From positions 89,719-153,718 of the forward strand of contig NZ_WSTC01000014.1 of NCBI RefSeq assembly GCF_009789195.1: a stretch of DNA of 64,000 nucleotides. The letters run 5' to 3'. Source of the stretch: Paenibacillus sp. MMS18-CY102 (lineage in GTDB: Bacteria > Bacillota > Bacilli > Paenibacillales > Paenibacillaceae). Each line of letters opens with the position of its first letter. Positions within the stretch are counted from its first letter, which is position 1. The notes under the pieces were generated by a model. The model had not been told where the DNA came from and searched no databases. It was given only the letters and a program-made list of their open reading frames with translations. Below are positions 50,266 through 58,261 of this stretch, piece by piece. The position numbers were made by a program, and so were the translations under genes.

Positions 50266-50811
50266 ATGAATCGGAAAATGATACTTGTTGTGCTTGTCGC
50301 GGCAGCGCTCGTCGTTATAGCGATAACACAGTTTACGCAAAATAAAGAAAAAACAGCTGCTACAGCAACAACAACGAAACCGAAAGCTGGTTATGATGCC
50401 CCTGTCGTTCAACTTCCAGACTTGCAGGAAAATATGGTGCAGGTTGGGGGGGCGAGTGATAAGGTGCGGTTTATTAATTTTTGGGCAGCGTGGTGCGGCC
50501 CTTGTGAGCTAGAGGCGCCTGAGCTGCAAGAGGCTTTTGAGAAGTATGGCGATAAAATCTCGTTCCTAGGCGTGAACAGCACGAAGCATGACCGTGAACG
50601 GAGTGCGCGGGAGTTCGTTGACCAACAGAAGCTGACATTTCCGATCCTAATGGATAGGGATGATGATGCGACAGTGCAATACAAAGTCAGCCAGTACCCG
50701 ACTTCATTCGTTGTGGACCGAAGCGGCAAGATTGTAGAACGAATTAATGGTGTAGTAACGTTAGCGGATTTTGAGCGAATTGTGAAAGAATACGCAAGTG
50801 ACGCAGGGTGA
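50266..50811 (+). CDS. Membrane-anchored thioredoxin-like protein, ResA/TlpA type
   Basis: A 181-aa protein with an uncleaved N-terminal helix (ILVVLVAAALVVIAI) and an extracellular thioredoxin fold. The redox site is FWAAWCGPCELEAPEL; cis-proline lies in VSQYPTSFVVD. Proteins of this type reduce cytochrome c apoprotein or other outer thiols (ResA) or serve in sporulation (StoA). No cytochrome-maturation gene is adjacent. RBS: GGGAAGGG. Confidence 0.9.
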   Translation: MNRKMILVVLVAAALVVIAITQFTQNKEKTAATATTTKPKAGYDAPVVQLPDLQENMVQVGGASDKVRFINFWAAWCGPCELEAPELQEAFEKYGDKISFLGVNSTKHDRERSAREFVDQQKLTFPILMDRDDDATVQYKVSQYPTSFVVDRSGKIVERINGVVTLADFERIVKEYASDAG

Positions 50812-50860
50812 ATGGGCTAGTTGATAGCTGGCTCGATAAGAATTGGCAATAACGGCAACA

Positions 50861-50904
50861 AGAAAGGCTGCACCGTCTAGATGACGCGTGCAGCCTTTCT
50901 GTTT
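50861..50904 (-). terminator. Terminator between convergent ResA-like and cimA genes
   Basis: AGAAAGGCTGCAC and its complement flank a 14-nt loop. T-rich tails are short on both sides. Confidence 0.75.
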
Positions 50905-50916
50905 GTATCCCTATGG

Positions 50917-52530
50917 CTAGTGATTTACGAGGCCAAGGCGCTCGTGCGACTCATAGCCGACCGATTCAATCTTCGACATGCCGAGCAGTGCGTAACGAAT
51001 GCTGTCGACGAGTGCTTCCCAGCTTGCTTCAACAACGTTGCTGGAAACGCCGACTGTGCTCCAGGTGTTTTCAAAGTCAGACGATTCGACGAGAACGCGT
51101 ACTTTAGCAGCGGTCGCGTCCTTCTCATCAATAACACGCACTTTGTAATCGGACAAATGAATGTTGTTGATTTCCGGGTAGAATTGAACAAGCGCCTTGC
51201 GAAGGGCATTGTCCATTGCATTAACGGGACCATTGCCTTCGGCAGCCGTGTATACGGTTTGGCCATCAACCGTGATCTTCACAATTGCTTCAGACAGCAT
51301 GTGGCCATTGGATTTATCGACAAGCATTTTGAACGATTCAACCTTGAACAATTCGGTTGTTTCGCCGTAAGCTTCGCGGAGCAGCAGTTCAAGCGATGCA
51401 TCAGCACCCTCGAATTGGTAGCCTTGATGCTCAAGGTCCTTGATCCGGTTCATGATGTCTTTCGTTTTCTCGGTGTTGGCATTGACGTCCAGCCCGAGTT
51501 CTTGCGCCTTGGAGATGATATTGCTTTGGCCTGCAAGCTCCGATACGAGAATGCGCTGTTTGTTGCCGACAAGCTCAGGCACAATGTGCTCATACGTCTT
51601 GGAATCCTTCATAATCGCAGATACGTGAATGCCGCCTTTATGTGCAAATGCTGCATTGCCAACATAAGGTTGCCCAACCGGCATGTGTACGTTTGCGATT
51701 TCGCTAATGTAACGCGCCGTGCCGGTCAACGCTTGAAGCTGCTGCGTGCTCACGCAAGAATAGCCCATTTTGAGCTGCAAGTTCGGGATGATGGAGCAAA
51801 GGTTCGCATTGCCGCATCGTTCGCCATAACCGTTGATGGTGCCCTGCACCTGGCGTGCGCCAGCCTGGATAGCTGCAAGTGAGTTCGCGACAGCCAATTC
51901 GCAGTCGTTATGGGTATGAATGCCGATTGGCGCACTTAGCTCCGAACGGATGTGGGAAACGATCTCATGGATCTCGCCAGGCAATGTGCCGCCGTTCGTG
52001 TCACACAAGACGAGCCAGTCTGCACCAGCCTCTTGGGCACGTTTCAATACAGACAATGTGTATTCCGGATTGTTCTTGTAGCCGTCGAAGAAATGCTCAG
52101 CGTCGAACATGGCTTCGATTCCATTCCGCTTCAAATAAGCGATGGAATCGTAAATCATTGCGATATTTTCTTCAAGCGTTGTTTGCAGCGCGGTGTGGAC
52201 GTGGAAATCCCACGATTTGCCGACGAGCGTCGCAGCAGGCACGCCTGATTCAACGATGCGCACGAGGCTGGAGTCATGCTCGGCGATACTGTTTTTGCGG
52301 CGAGTGCTGCCAAATGCAGTAAGCTTCGCATTCAGCCCAAGCGACTTCGCGCGTTGGAAAAATTCAATGTCTTTGCCGTTGCTTCCAGGATTGCCGCCTT
52401 CAATATAATGAACGCCCAATGCGTCAAGTTTCAGGGCAATTTTGAGTTTGTCTTCCGCTGACAGGCTGATCCCTTCACCTTGTGTGCCGTCGCGCAGCGT
52501 TGTGTCAAAGATCGAGATGGCATTGGTCAT
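50917..52530 (-). CDS. cimA: (R)-citramalate synthase
   Basis: A 537-aa enzyme that joins pyruvate and acetyl-CoA, the threonine-independent start of isoleucine synthesis. The N-terminal SIFDTTLRDGTQGEGISLS, metal-site GIHTHNDCELAVANS and QGTINGYGERCGNANLCSII belong to the HMGL-like barrel. The C-terminal regulatory domain (from about residue 380) is the LeuA dimer type. The total length and LRDGTQGEG point to the TIGR00977 citramalate synthase rather than LeuA. It is monocistronic; I see no T-box upstream. Confidence 0.93.
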   Translation of the reverse strand: MTNAISIFDTTLRDGTQGEGISLSAEDKLKIALKLDALGVHYIEGGNPGSNGKDIEFFQRAKSLGLNAKLTAFGSTRRKNSIAEHDSSLVRIVESGVPAATLVGKSWDFHVHTALQTTLEENIAMIYDSIAYLKRNGIEAMFDAEHFFDGYKNNPEYTLSVLKRAQEAGADWLVLCDTNGGTLPGEIHEIVSHIRSELSAPIGIHTHNDCELAVANSLAAIQAGARQVQGTINGYGERCGNANLCSIIPNLQLKMGYSCVSTQQLQALTGTARYISEIANVHMPVGQPYVGNAAFAHKGGIHVSAIMKDSKTYEHIVPELVGNKQRILVSELAGQSNIISKAQELGLDVNANTEKTKDIMNRIKDLEHQGYQFEGADASLELLLREAYGETTELFKVESFKMLVDKSNGHMLSEAIVKITVDGQTVYTAAEGNGPVNAMDNALRKALVQFYPEINNIHLSDYKVRVIDEKDATAAKVRVLVESSDFENTWSTVGVSSNVVEASWEALVDSIRYALLGMSKIESVGYESHERLGLVNH

Positions 52531-52746
52531 GGCCGGGACGTCCCCTCCTTCAATATCCGTTCCGAAAAACGTTCGTTCTCAAGTCATAATTTCCTATTAT
52601 AACACTTGTCCAACGGAATGTAGAGAGGAAGCGTTATTTTTTTTAGGCTGTGTTCCCGTTGACCCTTGGGAGATGAAGGGGGTATGCTGAAGAGGACGCG
52701 CAATGGACGGAGTTTAAGCACGCTAGGAGCGAAAAGGGGTGGTGAG

Positions 52747-54033
52747 ATGGAGCAAAATGACCGTTATTATCCGGCCAAAGGCAGGGTCATCCTACACCTA
52801 GATATGAATGCGTTTTATTGTTCGGTGCACGAGGCAGAGGATCCGCACCAATATGCCGGCCAGCCAACGGCAGTAGCGGGAAGCGTAGAGCTGCGCAAAG
52901 GGATCATTGTAACCTGTTCTTATGCCGCCAGAAGCAAAGGGGTTCGCACAGGCATGACGGTCAAGCAGGCGATGCGGCTCTGTCCGGAGCTTATGCTCAT
53001 TCGCCCCGACTTCGAACTGTATCGGCAATACTCGCGCGGTTTTATGACGATCGCAAACCAATATACGCCGCTAGTTGAGGCAACATCGATTGATGAGTGT
53101 TATTTGGATATTACAGGTTCAAAGCAATTCGGCTCGCCGCTTGATATTGCCCAGGAGATCCAGCGCCGCATTCGAACGGAATGGTCACTTCCTTGCTCAA
53201 TAGGCGTAGCGCCGAACAAGCTGCTTGCGAAGATGGCGTCCGATATGCATAAGCCTAATGGGCTTACGATACTTCGAATTCGGGATGTTCCATCGCTGTT
53301 GTGGGATAAGCCGTGTGATACGTTGTTTGGGATTGGCCGGAAGACAGCGGAAAAGCTGCGGAAGCTGAACATTATGACGATCGGCCAACTGGCAGCAACG
53401 GAGGAAACGTTGCTCGTGCGGCAATTCGGCGTATATGGGCATTGGATGAAGGCTGCAGCACATGGGCTCGATGACTCTCCGGTTAAGGAGGGGCGTGAGC
53501 GAAACAAATCGATTGGGCATACGACGACGCTGCCAGCCGATCTGACCAAACGGGAGGATGCGCACCGCGTGCTGCTGAATTTAGCTGACCAGACGGGCCG
53601 GCGCCTCCGCCGGCAGCAAATGATGGCGAAGGTCGTCCAAGTGACGATCCGCAGGCCGGATATGTCGACGATTCAGCGGTCGGCGACGCTGGACGTGCCG
53701 ACGGAGACGGCTGATATATTTTATAGGGAAGCCTGCCGGCTGTTCGATGCGAACTGGATGGAACCGGAGCCAGTTCGGTTGCTAGGCGTAACATTGCAGC
53801 AGCTGTCACGGAAAGTCGATACAGCGGTGCAGCTGGATCTATTTAATTATGAAGAGCAACCTCGTAAAGAGGCGCTGACGCGCGCAATGGACGCACTTCG
53901 CGACAAATTCGGAGAGAGCGCAGTGCTGACAGCCGGGATGCTTGGCGACGATCCATCTGCCTTAATTCGGAATAAGCGAATTCGCGGTACATCCTTGCAA
54001 ACTGACGAGCATATGATATATAGTGATGAGTGA
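52747..54033 (+). CDS. dinB: DNA polymerase IV (Y-family)
   Basis: A 428-aa lesion-bypass polymerase. Motifs: ILHLDMNAFYCSVHEAEDP, the double acidic SIDECYLDITG, a GIGRKTAEKLRKL helix-hairpin-helix and the little-finger domain. A beta-clamp motif QLDLF lies near residue 370. The start at 52747 is after GGTGGTGAG. No clear LexA box is seen upstream (CGAAAAACGTTCG near 52562 misses one base of the core spacing). A hairpin overlaps the stop codon. Confidence 0.94.
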   Translation: MEQNDRYYPAKGRVILHLDMNAFYCSVHEAEDPHQYAGQPTAVAGSVELRKGIIVTCSYAARSKGVRTGMTVKQAMRLCPELMLIRPDFELYRQYSRGFMTIANQYTPLVEATSIDECYLDITGSKQFGSPLDIAQEIQRRIRTEWSLPCSIGVAPNKLLAKMASDMHKPNGLTILRIRDVPSLLWDKPCDTLFGIGRKTAEKLRKLNIMTIGQLAATEETLLVRQFGVYGHWMKAAAHGLDDSPVKEGRERNKSIGHTTTLPADLTKREDAHRVLLNLADQTGRRLRRQQMMAKVVQVTIRRPDMSTIQRSATLDVPTETADIFYREACRLFDANWMEPEPVRLLGVTLQQLSRKVDTAVQLDLFNYEEQPRKEALTRAMDALRDKFGESAVLTAGMLGDDPSALIRNKRIRGTSLQTDEHMIYSDE

Positions 54034-54063
54034 AGAATTCTTTTGAATTCACTCATACATCAC
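54023..54063 (+). other. Hairpin overlapping the dinB stop codon
   Basis: AGTGAA-GAATTC and GAATTC-ACTCAT arms flank TTTT, with GTGAT/ATCAC at the outer ends. There is no T run. It may help end or stabilise the mRNA. Confidence 0.5.
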
Positions 54064-54083
54064 GCATTATCATATAATGCTAG

Positions 54084-54350
<267 letters not shown>

Positions 54351-54370
54351 TCGTACAGAACTGCCTCCAA

Positions 54371-54402
54371 GCCTTGTCCGTTAATTGGACAAGGCTTTTT
54401 TA
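54371..54402 (+). terminator. Terminator of fer
   Basis: GCCTTGTCC-GTTAATT-GGACAAGGC is followed by six T. Confidence 0.93.
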
Positions 54403-54498
54403 TATGCTGAATTTGCCTTCTGGAATTATCGTTTAGCGGTTAAGTTCCGATATAAGGGGTAAGAACCTGCGTTACGCGTATTTGGAGGTGAGCCATGT

Positions 54499-55908
54499 AT
54501 GGAGCCGATCCGTCATGCCGAGCATTTGAAACAATATGTGAAGAGACATCCCGATAATCAAATGGCCTGGTACTTGCTTGGCAAGCAATACGAGGATCAA
54601 GGAAAAGATGCAAAAGCGAATTACTGCTATATTCAGGCTGGAGATGTATATGAGGCTTTCGAGCAACGGTTAAACCCATTGGATGAAGCACAGGCGCAAA
54701 TTCAAGCGCAGGCAGCCCACGCGTTAGAATGGCTGCGCAAGGCGCGTATTCGCCGCTTATGGTACCGGGCAGCAACGATTGCTGCTGCGCTGCTGCTTCT
54801 CATTATTGCGTGGCCGCGAGGGCAATTCACGGATGAGGAGAAGCTAGTGACACATTCTCGCCCGATTGATGCAGCAGCAGTGGGCGTTGTGTTCGTGCAA
54901 TCGACGGAAGCGGAGGAGCTGGGAGAGGCTATGCATCAGCTGTCAGTTGGCGAGCGGCGGGCAGCGTTGGGCATTACTGCGCGGCTGCAGCAATTGGATG
55001 GCTGGCGCAATTGGAACGGGAATACGTCGCTGCTGTTCGCTGTACAGCGCATGCCTGCTGGTGGCGTGGTCCAAATGAGCTGGTACGAGTCACGCCTATG
55101 CGATTGTGAGCCGGCAGATGCAACAAGCGCTTATGCGGCGTTTGCGGACTGGAGCCAGGAACAGGAGCAGCGCTGGGCGCTGAGCAGCGGCATACGGCAA
55201 TATTTTGCGCGGGTCGGGAAGTGGCCTGCTTCTATTGCGGAACTCACGCAACCCTATCCTAACAATACGATTTCAGGGGATACGGCGTTAATGAATGCGA
55301 TGTTTGGCCAAGTGCTAGAGGGAGCGAAGGAGCAGTTGCGGCAATCGGCTAAAGGCGGCAAGCAAGGGACTGGAGGAGCGGCGGGAGCTTCGCATGGCAC
55401 AGGGCAAGGCTCGGCGAAAGGGCAGGGATCGGGAAGTGGCGCCGAGGCTAAGCTGTCTCTCTCGAATGAGCCGCTTCGCATCATTGTGGATAAGAACGTG
55501 CACAGGCTAGCAGTTGTGAGTGGCGATGTGCTAGTACGGTCGTATAAGGTTGGGCTTGGGGGCGGACGAACGCCCGAAGGCGAATTTAACATTAGCGAGA
55601 AGGTGGAAAATCCGAATGGGCGCTCAGATGGGCCATTTGGAAGCCGGGGCATGACATTGTCGAATACCCGTTATGCGATTCATGGAACGGATGAGCCGCA
55701 AAGCCTAGGAGGCGACGAATCACTAGGCTGCATACGGATGAGCAAGGAAGATGTGGAGGAACTTTACGATCTTGTGCCGCTGGGCACACGGGTGACGATA
55801 CAAAAAGGAGGGCTGCCCGGCGATGTTTCGGGATCTGAGAGCCGATTCCGGCTAGATCCGAAGCAAGACGAGACAAACCCTCGCGGTGTTTATGCATGGT
55901 TGGATTAA
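54499..55908 (+). CDS. L,D-transpeptidase (YkuD)-like protein with cytoplasmic TPR-like N-terminus
   Basis: A 469-aa protein. Residues 1-80 are helical and TPR-like (AWYLLGKQYEDQGKDAKANY), 88-104 a transmembrane helix, 110-270 an outer region, and 280-320 a G/S/A-rich linker. The YkuD domain (about 325-440) has YAIHGTDEPQSLGGDESLGCIRMS. The nucleophilic cysteine is present, but the usual His before GC (SHGC) is leucine. It may form 3-3 crosslinks or be weakly active. An out-of-frame ATG 4 bp upstream is closer to the GGAGG; this start is ten bases from it. Confidence 0.87.
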   Translation: MEPIRHAEHLKQYVKRHPDNQMAWYLLGKQYEDQGKDAKANYCYIQAGDVYEAFEQRLNPLDEAQAQIQAQAAHALEWLRKARIRRLWYRAATIAAALLLLIIAWPRGQFTDEEKLVTHSRPIDAAAVGVVFVQSTEAEELGEAMHQLSVGERRAALGITARLQQLDGWRNWNGNTSLLFAVQRMPAGGVVQMSWYESRLCDCEPADATSAYAAFADWSQEQEQRWALSSGIRQYFARVGKWPASIAELTQPYPNNTISGDTALMNAMFGQVLEGAKEQLRQSAKGGKQGTGGAAGASHGTGQGSAKGQGSGSGAEAKLSLSNEPLRIIVDKNVHRLAVVSGDVLVRSYKVGLGGGRTPEGEFNISEKVENPNGRSDGPFGSRGMTLSNTRYAIHGTDEPQSLGGDESLGCIRMSKEDVEELYDLVPLGTRVTIQKGGLPGDVSGSESRFRLDPKQDETNPRGVYAWLD

Positions 55909-55915
55909 GGCTAAA

Positions 55916-56053
55916 TTATGTAAGAATAAGCAATAGGGCCATTCCGACGATAATGATGCCTACAATAGAAGAGATCCAGATTAGTGCCCGTTTGTTGACC
56001 GTCTCTGCCTGCTTAACTTTCATCGCAGGCGCTTTGCGTTTCGGTGCGCTCAT
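55916..56053 (-). CDS. Small single-pass membrane protein, 45 aa
   Basis: It starts MSAPKRKAPAMKVKQAETVN (basic, cytoplasmic), followed by one helix (WISSIVGIIIVGMALLLIL) at the C-terminus. AAAGGGTG precedes the ATG. It converges with the L,D-transpeptidase-like gene 7 bp away. I do not recognise it. Confidence 0.68.
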   Translation of the reverse strand: MSAPKRKAPAMKVKQAETVNKRALIWISSIVGIIIVGMALLLILT

Positions 56054-56273
56054 GGCGATCACCCTTTCTATAGGGAAGTAGGAAACTGCGAATACTTGTA
56101 TTGTAACCGTTTGCGTGAAACGCTGCAATATGGCATCCAGTTAACAATGTGGTGAATAGATGCGATTGAGCTAGCTCTGATAAGGGGCGGCTCTTTTCTT
56201 TTCCTCTAGAAACAGCTACACTAAAGGGTAGAGAATTAATGCGTACTGATTATAGAGAACGGAGTGAACACCT

Positions 56274-57371
56274 TTGCTGTATACAAAAATGCTCAAACCG
56301 TTGATGTTCAAGCTGGATGCGGAACGAGCCCACCATCTTACGATCGGCGGGTTATCTGCCGCAGGGAAAGTGCCAGGCGCGACCGCGATACTGCGCTCGT
56401 TATATGGCGTGAATGCAGCGCCAGAGCTAGCAATTGACCTGCTGGGCATGTCATTTGCCCACCCGATCGGATTGGCAGCGGGGCTCGATAAGAATGGAGC
56501 GGCAACGGACAGCTTCTCAAATGTAGGCCTTGCTTTCATGGAAGTAGGGACTGTGACGCCTAAGGGACAGGCGGGCAACGACCAACCGCGCCTGTTCAGG
56601 CTCCCGCCAGATGAAGCGTTAATTAACCGAATGGGTTTTAATAATGAAGGTGCGCAAGCGATGGCGGACAAGCTGGGCAAGCGCCGCAACCGTACGGTTC
56701 CTCTGGCTGTCAACATTGGCAAAAATAAAACAACGCCAAATGAACTGGCGCACGAGGATTATCGCAGCTGCATTCAAACGTTGTATGATTATGGCGATTT
56801 CTTCGTCGTAAATATTAGCTCGCCTAACACGCCGGACCTGAGGGCGCTCCAGCATGGCGATGAGCTGCGGCTGCTGCTTGCGACGGTTACGGAGGAGATG
56901 GCTGCACAAGCTGCGAAGCGCGGGCAGCAAGTGAAGCCAGCACTTGTCAAGATTGCTCCAGATATGACGGACGAGCAGTTGGAGTATACGGTGGATACGA
57001 TCGCTTCTAGCGGCATCGCCGGCATCATTGCGACGAACACGACGTTGTCGCGTGAAGGGCTGACCCATGCTAACGCGAAGGAAATGGGCGGCATGAGCGG
57101 CAAGCCGCTGCGTGACCGTTCGACGGAGGTTATAGCGTCTGTTTATCGCCAAACGGGCGGCAAGCTGCCTATTATTGGCTCCGGAGGCATTTTTACAGCC
57201 GATGACGCATACGATAAAATTCGCGCAGGTGCGAGTTTAGTCGAAATTTACACTGCGCTTATTTATAAAGGACCCGAGGTGTTCCGTGAACTGACCGACG
57301 GATTGAAGGAACGGCTTAGACGGGACGGATATCGAAGCGTGAAGGAAGCGGTAGGCTCCAGCCATCACTAA
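56274..57371 (+). CDS. pyrD: Dihydroorotate dehydrogenase (quinone), class 2
   Basis: A 365-aa FMN enzyme of pyrimidine synthesis. It has the class 2 N-terminal helices for membrane/quinone contact (MLKPLMFKLDAERAHHLTIG), then NPIGLAAGLDKNGA-like FAHPIGLAAGLDKNGAATD, the catalytic NISSPNTPDLRALQ, and IIATNTTLSREGL, PIIGSGGIFTADDAYDKI. Being class 2 is notable, since many Firmicutes use class 1B (PyrDB/PyrK) in a pyr operon; no other pyr gene is adjacent. The start is TTG 56274, nine bases after GGAG. Confidence 0.95.
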   Translation: MLYTKMLKPLMFKLDAERAHHLTIGGLSAAGKVPGATAILRSLYGVNAAPELAIDLLGMSFAHPIGLAAGLDKNGAATDSFSNVGLAFMEVGTVTPKGQAGNDQPRLFRLPPDEALINRMGFNNEGAQAMADKLGKRRNRTVPLAVNIGKNKTTPNELAHEDYRSCIQTLYDYGDFFVVNISSPNTPDLRALQHGDELRLLLATVTEEMAAQAAKRGQQVKPALVKIAPDMTDEQLEYTVDTIASSGIAGIIATNTTLSREGLTHANAKEMGGMSGKPLRDRSTEVIASVYRQTGGKLPIIGSGGIFTADDAYDKIRAGASLVEIYTALIYKGPEVFRELTDGLKERLRRDGYRSVKEAVGSSHH

Positions 57372-57391
57372 TCGGAACAGGAGGCGGCCGG

Positions 57392-58195
57392 ATGGACGGA
57401 AGAGATTGGAATTTATTTTTGCAACCCTATGAGCAAGCTGTTGAGGAATTAAAGGTCAAGCTGAAGACGATGCGGTCGGAACTCAAGATGCGTGAAGCGT
57501 ATGCTCCGATTGAATTCGTCACCGGCCGTGTCAAAAAAATTTCGAGCGTCATGGAGAAAGCCAAACGGCTGCAAGTGCCGCCGGATAAGCTGGAATACGG
57601 GATTGAAGATATTGCAGGCATACGGATTATGTGCCAATTCGTTGATGATATTCATCGCGTAGCTGGCCTCATTCGCTCCCGCCAAGACCTGACGCTCGTA
57701 TACGAGAAAGATTATATTACGAACTTCAAGGACAGCGGCTACCGCAGCTATCATATGATCGTTGAGTATCCGGTTCAAACCGCGCTCGGCCTGAAGAAGG
57801 TGCTGGCCGAAATTCAAATTCGGACGCTAGCGATGAACTTCTGGGCGACAATTGAGCATTCCTTGAACTACAAATATAAAGAAAGCTTGCCAGAGGACGT
57901 ACGGCATCGATTGAAAAAAGCGGCGGAAGCTGCATCGTTGCTCGATACCGAAATGTCAAGCATTCGAGCGGAAATATTGGATGCCCAACGCGGATTCGAG
58001 GAGAAGTCAAACGTCGTCTCCCGCGTACTGACAGGCATTCAGCATCTATACTTCTATCACCGATTCCGTGAGGCTGCCCAGTTCCAGTTGAAATTCAACG
58101 AGCTGTGGGAGCAAGAGGACGTGTTTGGTTTGAAGCAGTTATCGGATGAGCTGGACCAGTCGATTATTAAAGCAAAACGAAGCGGACAGCATTAG
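57392..58195 (+). CDS. relQ: Small alarmone synthetase, RelQ/YjbM-like
   Basis: A 267-aa (p)ppGpp synthetase. Motifs: QAVEELKVKLKTMR, APIEFVTGRVKKISSVMEKA, DIAGIRIMCQFVDDI, DSGYRSYHMIVEYP and the strongly conserved EIQIRTLAMNFWATIEHSLN. There is no hydrolase domain. It is about 55 residues longer than B. subtilis YjbM; the tail (RVLTGIQHLYFYHRFREAAQ, FNELWEQEDVFGLKQL) is helical. It starts 20 bp after pyrD with AGGAGG and is probably cotranscribed with it. Confidence 0.94.
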   Translation: MDGRDWNLFLQPYEQAVEELKVKLKTMRSELKMREAYAPIEFVTGRVKKISSVMEKAKRLQVPPDKLEYGIEDIAGIRIMCQFVDDIHRVAGLIRSRQDLTLVYEKDYITNFKDSGYRSYHMIVEYPVQTALGLKKVLAEIQIRTLAMNFWATIEHSLNYKYKESLPEDVRHRLKKAAEAASLLDTEMSSIRAEILDAQRGFEEKSNVVSRVLTGIQHLYFYHRFREAAQFQLKFNELWEQEDVFGLKQLSDELDQSIIKAKRSGQH

Positions 58196-58200
58196 ACATA

Positions 58201-58235
58201 AAGGCCGGGCGACCTTGCGGGTCGGCCCGGCTTTT
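58201..58235 (+). terminator. Terminator after relQ
   Basis: GCCGGGCGACC-TTGCG-GGTCGGCCCGGC is followed by TTTT. Confidence 0.92.
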
Positions 58236-58261
58236 GTTCTGGCTAGCAGGAGGACAGGAAG

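Noticed and set aside
50062..50412. Long N-terminal extension of the JAMM peptidase
   Set aside because: The extension is Cys/Phe/Arg-rich, overlaps the divergent ResA-like gene start, and a good ribosome binding site precedes the inner ATG at 50061.
50881..51882. Plus-strand open frame of 333 codons opposite cimA
   Set aside because: The product is Cys/His/Phe-rich and domain-free; cimA on the other strand is unmistakable.
52531..52746. T-box or leucine/isoleucine riboswitch upstream of cimA, and a LexA box upstream of dinB
   Set aside because: No T-box core is seen. CGAAAAACGTTCG has one base too few between half-sites for a Bacillus LexA box.
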